Source: Ureibacillus thermophilus
GTDB lineage: Bacteria > Bacillota > Bacilli > Bacillales_A > Planococcaceae
Direction: 5' to 3' (one strand)
Length of the DNA stretch: 64,000 nucleotides
Assembly: GCF_042657185.1 (NCBI RefSeq)
Contig: NZ_JBHSNN010000087.1
Position numbers and translations under genes: made by a program. Positions 34,894-42,348 of the stretch are shown here, piece by piece. Each line of letters opens with the position of its first letter. Position 1 is the stretch's first letter. A model generated the notes under the pieces. That model was not told the DNA's origin. It was given only the letters and a program-made list of their open reading frames with translations, and made no database searches.

Positions 34894-35793
34894 ATGAGCG
34901 AGAAAGAAATTTTGAGAAAACCCGAATGGTTAAAGATAAAATTTAATACGAATGAAGAATATAGAGATTTAAAAAAATTGATGCGGGAGAAAAACTTGCA
35001 TACCGTTTGCGAAGAAGCCCGATGCCCGAATATACATGAATGCTGGGGCCAAAGAAGAACGGCAACGATGATGATTTTGGGCTCTGTTTGTACGCGTGCC
35101 TGCCGATTCTGTGCGGTGAAGACGGGGCTTCCGACTGAATTGGATCTAGAGGAGCCGGAACGTGTGGCAGATTCAGTGAAAATCATGAATTTAAAACACG
35201 TGGTCATCACAATGGTTGCGCGGGATGACTTAAAAGATGGCGGAGCGGGCATCATGGCTGAAACAATCCGTGCAATCCGCCGCAAATCTCCGCAAACATC
35301 CATAGAAGTGCTTCCCTCCGATTTAGGTGGAGTGGAGGAAAATTTACGGATTCTTATGGATGCAAGACCGGATATTTTAAACCATAATATTGAAACAGTA
35401 AGGAGACTTACGCCACGGGTTCGCGCCCGCGCCACTTATGACCGTTCGTTGGAATTTTTGCGCAGAGCGAAAGAAATGCAGCCGGATATCCCTACAAAAT
35501 CTTCTTTAATGATTGGCCTTGGCGAAACATGGGAAGAAATTTTGGAAGTAATGGACGATTTGCGGGCCAACAATGTGGATATTATGACAATCGGCCAATA
35601 TTTGCAGCCAACAAAAAAACATTTGCCTGTAAAGAAATATTATTCTCCTTTAGAGTTTGGAAAATTGCGCAAAATTGCCATGGAGAAAGGCTTCAAGCAT
35701 TGTGAAGCAGGTCCTTTAGTTCGAAGCAGCTACCATGCAGATGAGCAAGTGAACGAAGCAACAAAAGCTCGACAACTCCAAGCTGAAATGTAA
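34894..35793 (+). CDS. lipA: Lipoyl synthase LipA
   Basis: Radical-SAM enzyme of 299 residues that inserts two sulfurs into octanoyl groups on GcvH or E2 domains. The auxiliary cluster Cys are C39, C44 and C50, the radical-SAM Cys are C66, C70 and C73 (CTRACRFC), and the C-terminal RSS motif is LVRSSYHA. It consumes an auxiliary Fe-S cluster, linking it to the Suf system and to GcvH elsewhere in the window. Confidence 0.97.
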   Translation: MSEKEILRKPEWLKIKFNTNEEYRDLKKLMREKNLHTVCEEARCPNIHECWGQRRTATMMILGSVCTRACRFCAVKTGLPTELDLEEPERVADSVKIMNLKHVVITMVARDDLKDGGAGIMAETIRAIRRKSPQTSIEVLPSDLGGVEENLRILMDARPDILNHNIETVRRLTPRVRARATYDRSLEFLRRAKEMQPDIPTKSSLMIGLGETWEEILEVMDDLRANNVDIMTIGQYLQPTKKHLPVKKYYSPLEFGKLRKIAMEKGFKHCEAGPLVRSSYHADEQVNEATKARQLQAEM

Positions 35794-35809
35794 TGTTGGA
35801 GGTGTTTCT

Positions 35810-36139
35810 ATGATCGTAGTGGATGGGATTATGTATGAATTAGTTGAGAATTACCGCGATGGCTTTCAAGGGGAAGCCTTCGTAAACCGATATACGGATG
35901 TCCTTGCAAAATACGATTATATCGTCGGAGATTGGGGATATGGCCAATTAAGATTAAAGGGATTTTTCGATGACCGCAATCAAAAATCTACTTATGATAA
36001 TAAAATCAGCACTGTTCAAGACTATTTATTTGAATATTGCAATTTTGGCTGTGCTTACTTTATTTTAAAGAAAATTGGCCGCATGCCGCAGGAAAGATAT
36101 GTATCAGCTCCGAGTGGATATTCTAGCGATAAAGGATAA
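35810..36139 (+). CDS. yutD: YutD family protein
   Basis: Conserved protein of 109 residues with the YutD signature DYIVGDWGYGQLRLKGF followed by YCNFGCAYFILKK. The family is widespread in Bacillota and is without known function. GGAGGTG lies before ATG. It is 16 bases after lipA, as in B. subtilis. Confidence 0.9.
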   Translation: MIVVDGIMYELVENYRDGFQGEAFVNRYTDVLAKYDYIVGDWGYGQLRLKGFFDDRNQKSTYDNKISTVQDYLFEYCNFGCAYFILKKIGRMPQERYVSAPSGYSSDKG

Positions 36140-36145
36140 AAATAG

Positions 36146-36169
36146 GCCATCTCCCATGCAGGAGATGGC
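36146..36169. terminator. Hairpin between convergent yutD and the DUF3055 gene
   Basis: Stem GCCATCTCC / GGAGATGGC with a 6-base loop between two convergent genes; a short, interrupted T-run follows on the + strand and A-rich sequence precedes it, so it may act in both directions. Confidence 0.7.
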
Positions 36170-36175
36170 TTCATT

Positions 36176-36442
36176 TTACGATAATAATTCCGTTAAATAT
36201 TCTCTTAAATCTGCCGCTTCTTCTTCTGTTTTGTTAAAAACATATTCTAAATAGCCGGGCTCTTCCAAATCGTCGGGCCCGATGATGGCAAAACGGCTAG
36301 ATTGCATATCCAAAACGAGCACTTTTCCATAAAATTTGTTGGATTGAACAATGGCTAAATCATAGCGCAAACTTTTGCCAGTAAAGCTGACAAATCGTGT
36401 TTTTGTATCTTCTACTTCATCATATAAGAAAAAACGTTCCAT
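36176..36442 (-). CDS. DUF3055 family protein
   Basis: Small acidic protein of 88 residues (ERFFLYDEVEDTKTRFVSF to the C-terminal AADLREYLTELLS) matching the DUF3055 family of Bacillota; no function known. ATG at 36442 follows GAAGGAG. A longer frame reaching 36712 runs through the divergent yutE gene and is not credible. It is transcribed away from yutE with an 85-base gap. Confidence 0.82.
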   Translation of the reverse strand: MERFFLYDEVEDTKTRFVSFTGKSLRYDLAIVQSNKFYGKVLVLDMQSSRFAIIGPDDLEEPGYLEYVFNKTEEEAADLREYLTELLS

Positions 36443-36527
36443 TGTTTTTTGTTCTCCTTCCAATACTACATCATATGGTACTATAGAAGCGAGGCAACAA
36501 TCAACTTTAGAATTGGGGGCATTAGTC

Positions 36528-36980
36528 ATGTATTTCGTAGACCGAAATAAAATTACAAACACATTAAAATATTTAGATGAAATGATAGCCATTTTTGAAC
36601 AAAAAGAAGATTGGTTAAAAGACGATATAACAAAACTCGCATTGGAACGCATCGCCCATAATGCCATTGAATCAGTCATTGATGTCGGCAACTTGATGAT
36701 TGACGGATTCATTATGAGAGACCCAGGCAGCTATGATGACATTATTGATATTTTAATCGATGAGAAAGTAATCGCCGGCGAAAAAGAAAAGCCTTTTAAA
36801 GAATTGATCAGCTTGCGCAAAAATATCGTTCGTGAATTTATCCAAGTGGATATTGAAAAAGTATATGACGTGTTAAAAAATACTGTGCCATTCTTAAAAA
36901 CATTTTCCGCAGAAGTCACACAGTATTTGGAAAATGAATTAGGGCCAGTGTCTGCATTTTTGCCGGAGGATCATGAATGA
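36528..36980 (+). CDS. yutE: DUF86 / HepT-like protein YutE
   Basis: All-helical protein of 150 residues in the DUF86 family (ALERIAHNAIESVIDVGNLMI; DIIDILIDEKVI). The family fold is HEPN-like and includes HepT toxins, but the catalytic RX4-6H pattern is not clearly present and no MntA-type antitoxin is adjacent, so it is treated as a housekeeping paralog. ATG at 36528 follows GGGGGC. Its stop overlaps the yutF start (ATGA). Confidence 0.85.
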   Translation: MYFVDRNKITNTLKYLDEMIAIFEQKEDWLKDDITKLALERIAHNAIESVIDVGNLMIDGFIMRDPGSYDDIIDILIDEKVIAGEKEKPFKELISLRKNIVREFIQVDIEKVYDVLKNTVPFLKTFSAEVTQYLENELGPVSAFLPEDHE

Positions 36981-37741
36981 AACAGTATCGAGCATTTTGT
37001 TTTGATTTAGATGGCACCGTCTATCGGGGCAAGGAGGCCATTCCAACAGCGGTTAAGTTTATCCATCAATTGCAAGAAAAGAAATTAGACGTTTTTTTCG
37101 TGACGAATAATTCATCGAAAACCCCTTCCCAAATAAGAGAGACGCTAAAACAGTTTGGGATTGACGCCAGTGAAAAACAAATTTATTCCAGCGCTTTAGT
37201 CACTGCCAAATATGTAAAAGAACGTTTTGGACAAGCGAAAGTTTACGTCATTGGACAAGACGGCATCCGCCGTGCCTTCCAAGAGCAAAATATTGGGATG
37301 GTGGAAGAAAATCCGGATGTCGTTGTGATGGGCATTGACCGGATGATTACCTATGAAAAATTGACGAAGGCTTGTCTTGCAGTTCAAAATGGAGCCGCAT
37401 TAATTGGAACGAATGAGGATATCCGATTCCCAACGGAAGAAGGGTTCCATCCAGGAAACGGTTCATTTGTAAAGCTTGTAAGCCAAGTGTGTAATGTGGA
37501 GCCGATTTTTATGGGAAAACCGTCGCCGGTGATGCTGGAGATGATTCAGCAGGAATACGGGTATGGAAAAGAAGAGATGCTTATGATTGGCGATAATTAC
37601 GATACGGATATTTTATGCGGCATCCGCTTTGGATGTGATACCGTCCACGTTAATACAGGAGTTGTGAAAGCAGAGGCAGTAAAGGAAAAAGAACTTCAGC
37701 CGACTTATTATGTAGAAGATTTAAGCGAGTTTCATATTTAA
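36977..37741 (+). CDS. yutF: HAD-superfamily phosphatase YutF (NagD type)
   Basis: HAD hydrolase of 254 residues in the NagD-like IIA group. Motif I is FDLDGTVYRG, motif II VTNNSS, the Lys region is GKPSPVM and motif IV MIGDNYDTDI. It dephosphorylates small phosphoesters such as sugar or nucleotide monophosphates; exact substrate unknown. Overlaps yutE by 4 bases. Repeat B copy 1 follows. Confidence 0.93.
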   Translation: MKQYRAFCFDLDGTVYRGKEAIPTAVKFIHQLQEKKLDVFFVTNNSSKTPSQIRETLKQFGIDASEKQIYSSALVTAKYVKERFGQAKVYVIGQDGIRRAFQEQNIGMVEENPDVVVMGIDRMITYEKLTKACLAVQNGAALIGTNEDIRFPTEEGFHPGNGSFVKLVSQVCNVEPIFMGKPSPVMLEMIQQEYGYGKEEMLMIGDNYDTDILCGIRFGCDTVHVNTGVVKAEAVKEKELQPTYYVEDLSEFHI

Positions 37742-37744
37742 CAA

Positions 37745-38025
37745 AAGAGGCTGGGACAAATCTAAAAAAACATCATTTTCTCCAAGGAGAAAATGATGTT
37801 TTTTTGATATGTTATTAAAATTGATTTCCGTTCCGGGGACGCTTTCCGCGGGNNNNNNNNNNNNNNNNNNNNNNNNNNNNNNNNNNNNNNNNNNNNNNNN
37901 NNNNNNNNNNNNNNNGCTCGTCGCAGGAGTCGCCCCGTCACTCCAATCAATTTTTAGTTATATCAATTTTTTATCAAAACTCTTTCAACTGCCCCTTTAA
38001 TTTTTTGTTTATGTCCCAGCCTCTT
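37745..38025 (-). repeat. Repeat element B, copy 1 (contains assembly gap)
   Basis: Begins AGAGGCTGGGACA and ends TGTCCCAGCCTCT (terminal inverted repeat). Just inside lies the hairpin AACATCATTTTCTCC / GGAGAAAATGATGTT flanked by A- and T-runs, then GACGCTTTCCGCGGG up to the run of N. Orientation is opposite to copies 2, 3 and 5. It lies between convergent yutF and yuzB. Confidence 0.92.
37853..37915. other. Assembly gap of 63 N inside repeat B copy 1
   Basis: 63 undetermined bases at the G+C-rich core. The corresponding segment of copy 2 is about 57 bases long, so the gap size is consistent with a normal element interior. Confidence 0.97.
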
Positions 38026-38026
38026 A

Positions 38027-38263
38027 TTAAAAAAGAGGATTTTCCTCTATATATGCATAGATTTTTTTCGTTAATTCTTCAGGTGTATCAGCCTCAACAA
38101 CCTCCCCGTTCACGAGTGCATACAACTTCTCGGAACATAGCGTGCAAAAGTTCAAACATCCATATTCCAGTACATCAATATTTGGGTCATTTTCTAGAAT
38201 GTCATAAGTTTCTTGCGCTCCCATGGCTAAGTTGGAAATGCAAAATTCAACTAGCGGATTCAC
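38027..38263 (-). CDS. yuzB: UPF0349 protein YuzB
   Basis: Small protein of 78 residues (NPLVEFCISNLAMGAQ; YGCLNFCTLCSEKLYALVNG) of the YuzB family, with a conserved C-x2-C pair and another Cys that could bind metal or a disulfide; function unknown. GTG at 38263 with GAGGTG upstream. Convergent with yutF across repeat B. Confidence 0.87.
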   Translation of the reverse strand: MNPLVEFCISNLAMGAQETYDILENDPNIDVLEYGCLNFCTLCSEKLYALVNGEVVEADTPEELTKKIYAYIEENPLF

Positions 38264-38328
38264 TCCAATTCACCTCACTCAAAAGAAATCCTACTCTGAA
38301 TTTTCTTATTCGTCAATAAAATCTGATT

Positions 38329-38346
38329 TTGTGAATTTATTCACAA
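38329..38346 (+). promoter_or_regulatory. Rex-type operator 1 upstream of yutJ
   Basis: TTGTGAATTTATTCACAA is a near-perfect palindrome fitting the redox repressor Rex consensus (TTGTGA-N6-TCACAA). Confidence 0.7.
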
Positions 38347-38349
38347 AAA

Positions 38350-38381
38350 ATATTGTGAAAGTCCTCACAATATTATATACT
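38350..38381 (+). promoter_or_regulatory. yutJ promoter overlapped by Rex-type operator 2
   Basis: Operator 2 (38350-38373) has arms ATATTGTGA and TCACAATAT around 6 bases. Its TTGTGA (38353-38358) doubles as a -35, 17 bases before the -10 TATACT (38376-38381). Binding would block RNA polymerase directly. Confidence 0.7.
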
Positions 38382-38437
38382 TATGATTGTGTAGAAATTG
38401 TGAACTTTTTGGATAAACTAAATTAGGGGAGTTTACG

Positions 38438-39508
38438 ATGAAGAGACTTGTATTACTTGGCGGCGGTTATGGGAATATGCGCATGTTGTTGCGTTTATTG
38501 CCTAATCAATTCCCAGAGGATACTATTATAACATTAGTGGATCGAAACCCGTTCCATAGCTTGAAAACGGAATTTTATGCATTGGCAGCAGGAACAACAA
38601 CAGATAAAAAAGTACGGGTGAATTTCCCGGAGCATGAACGTTTGGAAAAAGTGTATGGTGAGGTTACAAAAATCGATCGAAAAGAGAAAAAGATTTATTT
38701 TAATGATGGCCGTGAGATTTCATATGATGATTTAGTGATTGGACTTGGATGCGAGGATGATTATCACGGTGTTCCTGGTGCAGAAGAACACACATTAAGC
38801 ATCCAAACGATTGCAAACTCTCGCAAAACTTTTGAAACATTGTGTGGGCTTCCTCCAGGTTCAACGGTAGCCATTGTAGGCGCCGGCTTAAGTGGCATTG
38901 AAATTGCAAGCGAATTAAGGGAAAGCCGCGCTGATTTACAAATTAAATTATTTGATCGTTCCAAACGCATTTTGCGCGCCTTCCCTGAAAAGCTCAGCAA
39001 ATATGTAAAAGAATGGTTTGAAAGCAATAATGTTGAAATCATTTCAGAAGCCAATATTACAAAAGTAGAACCTGGGAAGCTTTATAACCATGATGAAGTA
39101 ATCGAAGTGGATGCAATTGTTTGGACAGCTGGTGTGCGCCCTGTAAAAATTGTCCGGGAAATGGATGCGGAAAAAGACAAAAAAGGCCGTCCGCTTGTCA
39201 ATCAATATTTCCAATTAGTAGATGATGAGCATGTCTTTGTCATTGGAGACTGTGCATCATCAGATTTGCCTGCCAGTGCACAGCTTGCAGAAGAACAAGC
39301 AGACCGGGTGGCGCAAGTGTTGAAACTTCGCTGGAAAGGACAACCTCTGCCTGAAAAAATGCCGGAAATTAAATTAAAAGGCTTTATGGGCTCACTTGGC
39401 AAAAAACAAGGATTTGTCTATATTGCTGATAAAACGGTAACCGGCCGAATTGCCCGCCTTATGAAATCAGGCTTGCTTTGGATGTATAAACGACAAAATG
39501 AAAATTAA
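38438..39508 (+). CDS. yutJ: NADH dehydrogenase-like FAD oxidoreductase YutJ
   Basis: Type II NADH dehydrogenase-like flavoprotein of 356 residues: FAD-binding LVLLGGGYGNMR, the second dinucleotide-binding VAIVGAGLSGIEIASEL, and the FAD-contact FVIGDCASSD. It would oxidise NADH at the membrane surface, passing electrons to menaquinone; exact acceptor unknown. GGGGAG before ATG. Upstream Rex-type operators imply repression when NADH/NAD+ is low and release when it is high. Confidence 0.9.
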   Translation: MKRLVLLGGGYGNMRMLLRLLPNQFPEDTIITLVDRNPFHSLKTEFYALAAGTTTDKKVRVNFPEHERLEKVYGEVTKIDRKEKKIYFNDGREISYDDLVIGLGCEDDYHGVPGAEEHTLSIQTIANSRKTFETLCGLPPGSTVAIVGAGLSGIEIASELRESRADLQIKLFDRSKRILRAFPEKLSKYVKEWFESNNVEIISEANITKVEPGKLYNHDEVIEVDAIVWTAGVRPVKIVREMDAEKDKKGRPLVNQYFQLVDDEHVFVIGDCASSDLPASAQLAEEQADRVAQVLKLRWKGQPLPEKMPEIKLKGFMGSLGKKQGFVYIADKTVTGRIARLMKSGLLWMYKRQNEN

Positions 39509-39512
39509 TTGC

Positions 39513-39552
39513 AAAAATTCGCAAGTATCATGGCGGTACTTGCGAATTTTTA
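39513..39552. terminator. Bidirectional terminator between yutJ and yuzD
   Basis: 14-bp stem AAAATTCGCAAGTA / TACTTGCGAATTTT with a 9-base loop between convergent genes. Confidence 0.9.
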
Positions 39553-39565
39553 TCTTTTAGCCAGG

Positions 39566-39895
39566 TTATTCGGCAGGAACAAACCCTAATTTTTCTAATG
39601 CTTTAAAAACGGGCTGGATTTGGATGAATCCTTCCCCGACGACTTCATCATTAATGAGGACAAGGGGATAAAAAAATTCATCGTTCTGAATCCGCTCAGC
39701 GTATTCTTGGTCTCGAGGATCCGTTAGCGGCTGATCGATATCAATGTAGCGGATGTGAAAGGGCTGATTTGGGAATTTGCGGCGAATCGCAGCGTCCAGC
39801 CATTCATAGGTATCTTTAGAAGAAGGGGCGTTGACGCAGCTGGCGCAAATTTGATCAGCACCATAAACTTCTATTATGGGCATTTCTTTATTCAT
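39566..39895 (-). CDS. yuzD: DUF1462 / YuzD thioredoxin-like protein
   Basis: Protein of 109 residues with a CASC motif near the N-terminus (YGADQICASCVNAP) and a thioredoxin-like layout (VLINDEVVGEGFIQI). Matches YuzD, usually next to the NifU-like yutI, suggesting a redox role in Fe-S biology; function not established. AAAGGGG before ATG. Divergent from yutI. Confidence 0.87.
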   Translation of the reverse strand: MNKEMPIIEVYGADQICASCVNAPSSKDTYEWLDAAIRRKFPNQPFHIRYIDIDQPLTDPRDQEYAERIQNDEFFYPLVLINDEVVGEGFIQIQPVFKALEKLGFVPAE

Positions 39896-39979
39896 TTTAT
39901 AACCCCTTTCCCAGCGATTTATAATGGATTTTTTCTCTTGTTCACATTATAATGATTTTAATGAAAGGAGTCGAGGAAT

Positions 39980-40216
39980 ATGACAAATGCCGAACAATTT
40001 GAACAAGTAAAAGAAGTTTTAGATAAATTGCGTCCGTTCTTACTTCGCGATGGAGGAGACTGCGAATTGATCGATGTGGAAGACGGCGTAGTAAAATTGC
40101 GTTTATTGGGCGCTTGCGGTTCATGCCCAAGCTCCACGATTACGCTTAAAGCAGGCATCGAGCGCGCATTGTTGGAAGAAGTGCCTGGCATTGTCGAAGT
40201 AGAGCAAGTATTCTGA
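39980..40216 (+). CDS. yutI: NifU-like Fe-S scaffold protein YutI
   Basis: NifU C-terminal domain protein of 78 residues. The Fe-S ligands are in the CGSC motif of LGACGSCPSSTITLKAGIE, preceded by RPFLLRDGGDCELIDVE. It acts as a carrier of assembled clusters downstream of Suf. GGAGTCGAGG before ATG; a terminator follows. Confidence 0.93.
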   Translation: MTNAEQFEQVKEVLDKLRPFLLRDGGDCELIDVEDGVVKLRLLGACGSCPSSTITLKAGIERALLEEVPGIVEVEQVF

Positions 40217-40238
40217 TTTAACAAGGCATGTTTGATTG

Positions 40239-40283
40239 AAAACGGTGTACTCTAAATGAGAATGGTGAGTACACCGTTTTGAC
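40239..40283 (+). terminator. Rho-independent terminator after yutI
   Basis: 13-bp stem AAAACGGTGTACT / AGTACACCGTTTT with a 16-base loop. The rest of the gap up to 40460 shows no further clear element. Confidence 0.88.
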
Positions 40284-40464
40284 TTATGACAGACCCAGTT
40301 CATATTTATTAACTCCATTCTGCTCAATTTCCGATGACTTCATACAATTTAGGGTAATCTTAAGTTTACCATTTGAATACACTTAGTGATTCATATGAAC
40401 AAGTATACGAAAAGTATTGTTTAAATATATTAATACCGTGACGGATGTTGAAAGAGCAGTTTCG

Positions 40465-40494
40465 TTGTCAAAAATAGGTTTTCACTGCTATTAT
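40465..40494 (+). promoter_or_regulatory. Candidate promoter of the IscA-like gene
   Basis: -35 TTGTCA (40465-40470), 18-base spacer, -10 TATTAT (40489-40494). Confidence 0.55.
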
Positions 40495-40517
40495 ATTGTT
40501 TAAGGAAGGTGATACGG

Positions 40518-40889
40518 TTGACTACAGAAAAGAGAGTCATTGAGCTGACAGAAGCTGCCGCTTATCGCATAAAGGAAATGGCAAAACATAACGAAGAAGA
40601 AGGCTCCTGCTTGCGTGTGGCTGTTCACGGCGGCGGATGCAGCGGACTTACGTACGGCATGAATTTTGATCAGAATATCAATGAAGACGATTATACCGAT
40701 GAGCAGCATGGCATTAAAATTCTGGTTTCCAAAGAAGATGCGCCGATTTTGATGGGAACAAAAATCGATTATAAACAATCCATGATGGGCGGCGGCTTCA
40801 CGATCGACAATCCGAACGCCATTGCATCTTGCGGCTGTGGTTCATCGTTTAGAACGGCGAAAATACAAGGAAATCCGGAATCTTGCTAA
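40518..40889 (+). CDS. yutM: HesB/IscA-family Fe-S carrier YutM
   Basis: A-type Fe-S carrier of 123 residues with the three conserved Cys: GGGCSGLTYG and the C-terminal CGCGSSF. It delivers clusters from Suf to target enzymes. TTG at 40518 with AAGGAAGG 8 bases upstream is chosen over the GTG at 40509, which overlaps that site. No terminator is evident; the next hairpin is at 41001. Confidence 0.91.
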   Translation: MTTEKRVIELTEAAAYRIKEMAKHNEEEGSCLRVAVHGGGCSGLTYGMNFDQNINEDDYTDEQHGIKILVSKEDAPILMGTKIDYKQSMMGGGFTIDNPNAIASCGCGSSFRTAKIQGNPESC

Positions 40890-41000
40890 TTAAAAAATAA
40901 AAGCACGGGGTTATAAATACCAATAAAAAATAAGCATATACACAATCCTGAAAAAGTTTAAACACAACCCTAAAAACAGCATTTATGGATTGTAGATAAC

Positions 41001-41053
41001 AGACCTGCCTTGATTGGTGATGTAAAAAAATACTAATCAAGGGAGGTCTTTTT
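41001..41053 (+). promoter_or_regulatory. Terminator-like hairpin covering the integrase ribosome binding site
   Basis: Arms AGACCTGCCTTGATT (41001-41015) and AATCAAGGGAGGTCT (41035-41049) pair along 15 positions with one mismatch, then TTTT. The right arm contains GGGAGG, the ribosome binding site of the broken integrase. It may be an end hairpin of a former mobile element. Confidence 0.72.
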
Positions 41054-41055
41054 GT

Positions 41056-41595
41056 ATGTCCTTAAAAAAGCGTAAAAAACGAGTCACTAAAATATCAGAG
41101 GAATAAAATTATCCTTCCCTTACTTTTGATGACGCATTAAATATTGTTATATCGGCTAAAATGGCCGAGGGGATACGAGATAGGACATTGAGGGATTACA
41201 AAAAAGATTGGGGTTATTTTATCAAATGGCTCAATAAAAACTATCCTGATTTAAAAACAGTTGATGAATTAACGCCGCAAATTTTTAGGGATTATATCAA
41301 CTACTGTAAATATGACGCTGTCAAATATGAAGAACATAAATATATACCAACACAAGATGAGGTAGGATTATCTGATACAACAATCAATATCCGTTTACGT
41401 GTGTATAAAGCGATATTTAATCATTTAGAGCGTGAGGATTTGATTCCTCATAACCCATTAACCAATGTCAAATTATTAAAACAGGATATAGACCTCACGA
41501 ACTGTTTTACCGATGACGAAATCAAAGACCTGTTTAAACAACCATGTTTGACTGATTATGTAGGATTTAGGGATTATGTAGCTATGACAGTTTAA
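41056..41595 (+). pseudogene. Tyrosine recombinase/integrase, N-terminal part only, with internal stop
   Basis: ATG at 41056 opens a basic leader (SLKKRKKRVTKISEE), then TAA at 41104-41106 interrupts the frame. The same frame continues through a core-binding domain (TLRDYKKDWGYFIKWLNKNY; DTTINIRLRVYKAIFNHL; NPLTNVKLLK) and stops at GFRDYVAMTV, just where the catalytic domain with the R-H-R-Y residues should begin. So it has both a nonsense mutation and a C-terminal loss. No attachment site or partner element was seen. Confidence 0.85.
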
Positions 41596-41679
41596 TTAGA
41601 TTATATTTGATTCTCCATATGTTCAAAAACTTTTAAAAAATGTAAAATAGTGATGAGTAAGGACTGAGGGGGAGTATGT

Positions 41680-42177
41680 GTGAAGAATGAGCGTGGTAAA
41701 GTCTGGTTGGGAGCAGGGGCCGTTGTGGTCAACTCAGATGGAAAATGGCTTGTGGTAAAAAAGAAATATAGCGGCTTAAAAGGGGTATGGTCCATTCCCG
41801 CCGGATTTGTACAATATGGGGAAACGGCGGATGAAGCGGCTCTCCGGGAAGTAAGGGAGGAAACTGGAATTCACTGTATCGTCACTGGAATGGTCGGTTT
41901 CAGAACCGGGGTCATCCGGGGAGAAGTAAGCGACAATATGGCCATTTTTGCTTGCAGACCAATCAATGAAAATCAGCCGATACGGATTCAGGAGAAGGAA
42001 TTGTACGATGCGAAATGGCTTTCGGTAAATGAATTATTAACTTGCGGAGAAGCTTCCGTCATGCTGCAGGAGATGGCCAGCGATTCATTGATCCGCCACC
42101 AGCTCTCTAAAAACGACGGGATTAATCCGGGAGACTGGTTCCAATACACGTCCTACCACGTGTTTTTTAACAAATAA
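41680..42177 (+). CDS. Nudix hydrolase
   Basis: Nudix enzyme of 165 residues. The Nudix box fits GX5EX7REUXEEXGU exactly at residues 42-64 (G42, E48, R56, E57, E60, E61, G63). The family hydrolyses nucleoside diphosphates linked to another moiety; substrate unknown. GTG at 41680 follows GAGGGGGAG. By eye, this gene and cstA are richer in G+C than their neighbours. Confidence 0.9.
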   Translation: MKNERGKVWLGAGAVVVNSDGKWLVVKKKYSGLKGVWSIPAGFVQYGETADEAALREVREETGIHCIVTGMVGFRTGVIRGEVSDNMAIFACRPINENQPIRIQEKELYDAKWLSVNELLTCGEASVMLQEMASDSLIRHQLSKNDGINPGDWFQYTSYHVFFNK

Positions 42178-42348
42178 ATATATTTTTTTGTTTCAGACAT
42201 ACATTAAAAATAATAATTTTATAGAAAAGGAAAGGGGGATTTTCCGCTTCTGGACTGAGATTTCAGAAAATTGCAATAACGGAAGTGGCCGTTGATTCTT
42301 GTTTGAAGCAATCTTCTAAATTATGCAAAAAATGGATGGGGGAAATGT

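Noticed and set aside
36528..36980. YutE as a HepT toxin of a toxin-antitoxin pair
   Set aside because: No nucleotidyltransferase antitoxin is adjacent; the neighbouring DUF3055 gene is divergent and unrelated, and synteny matches the housekeeping yut locus.
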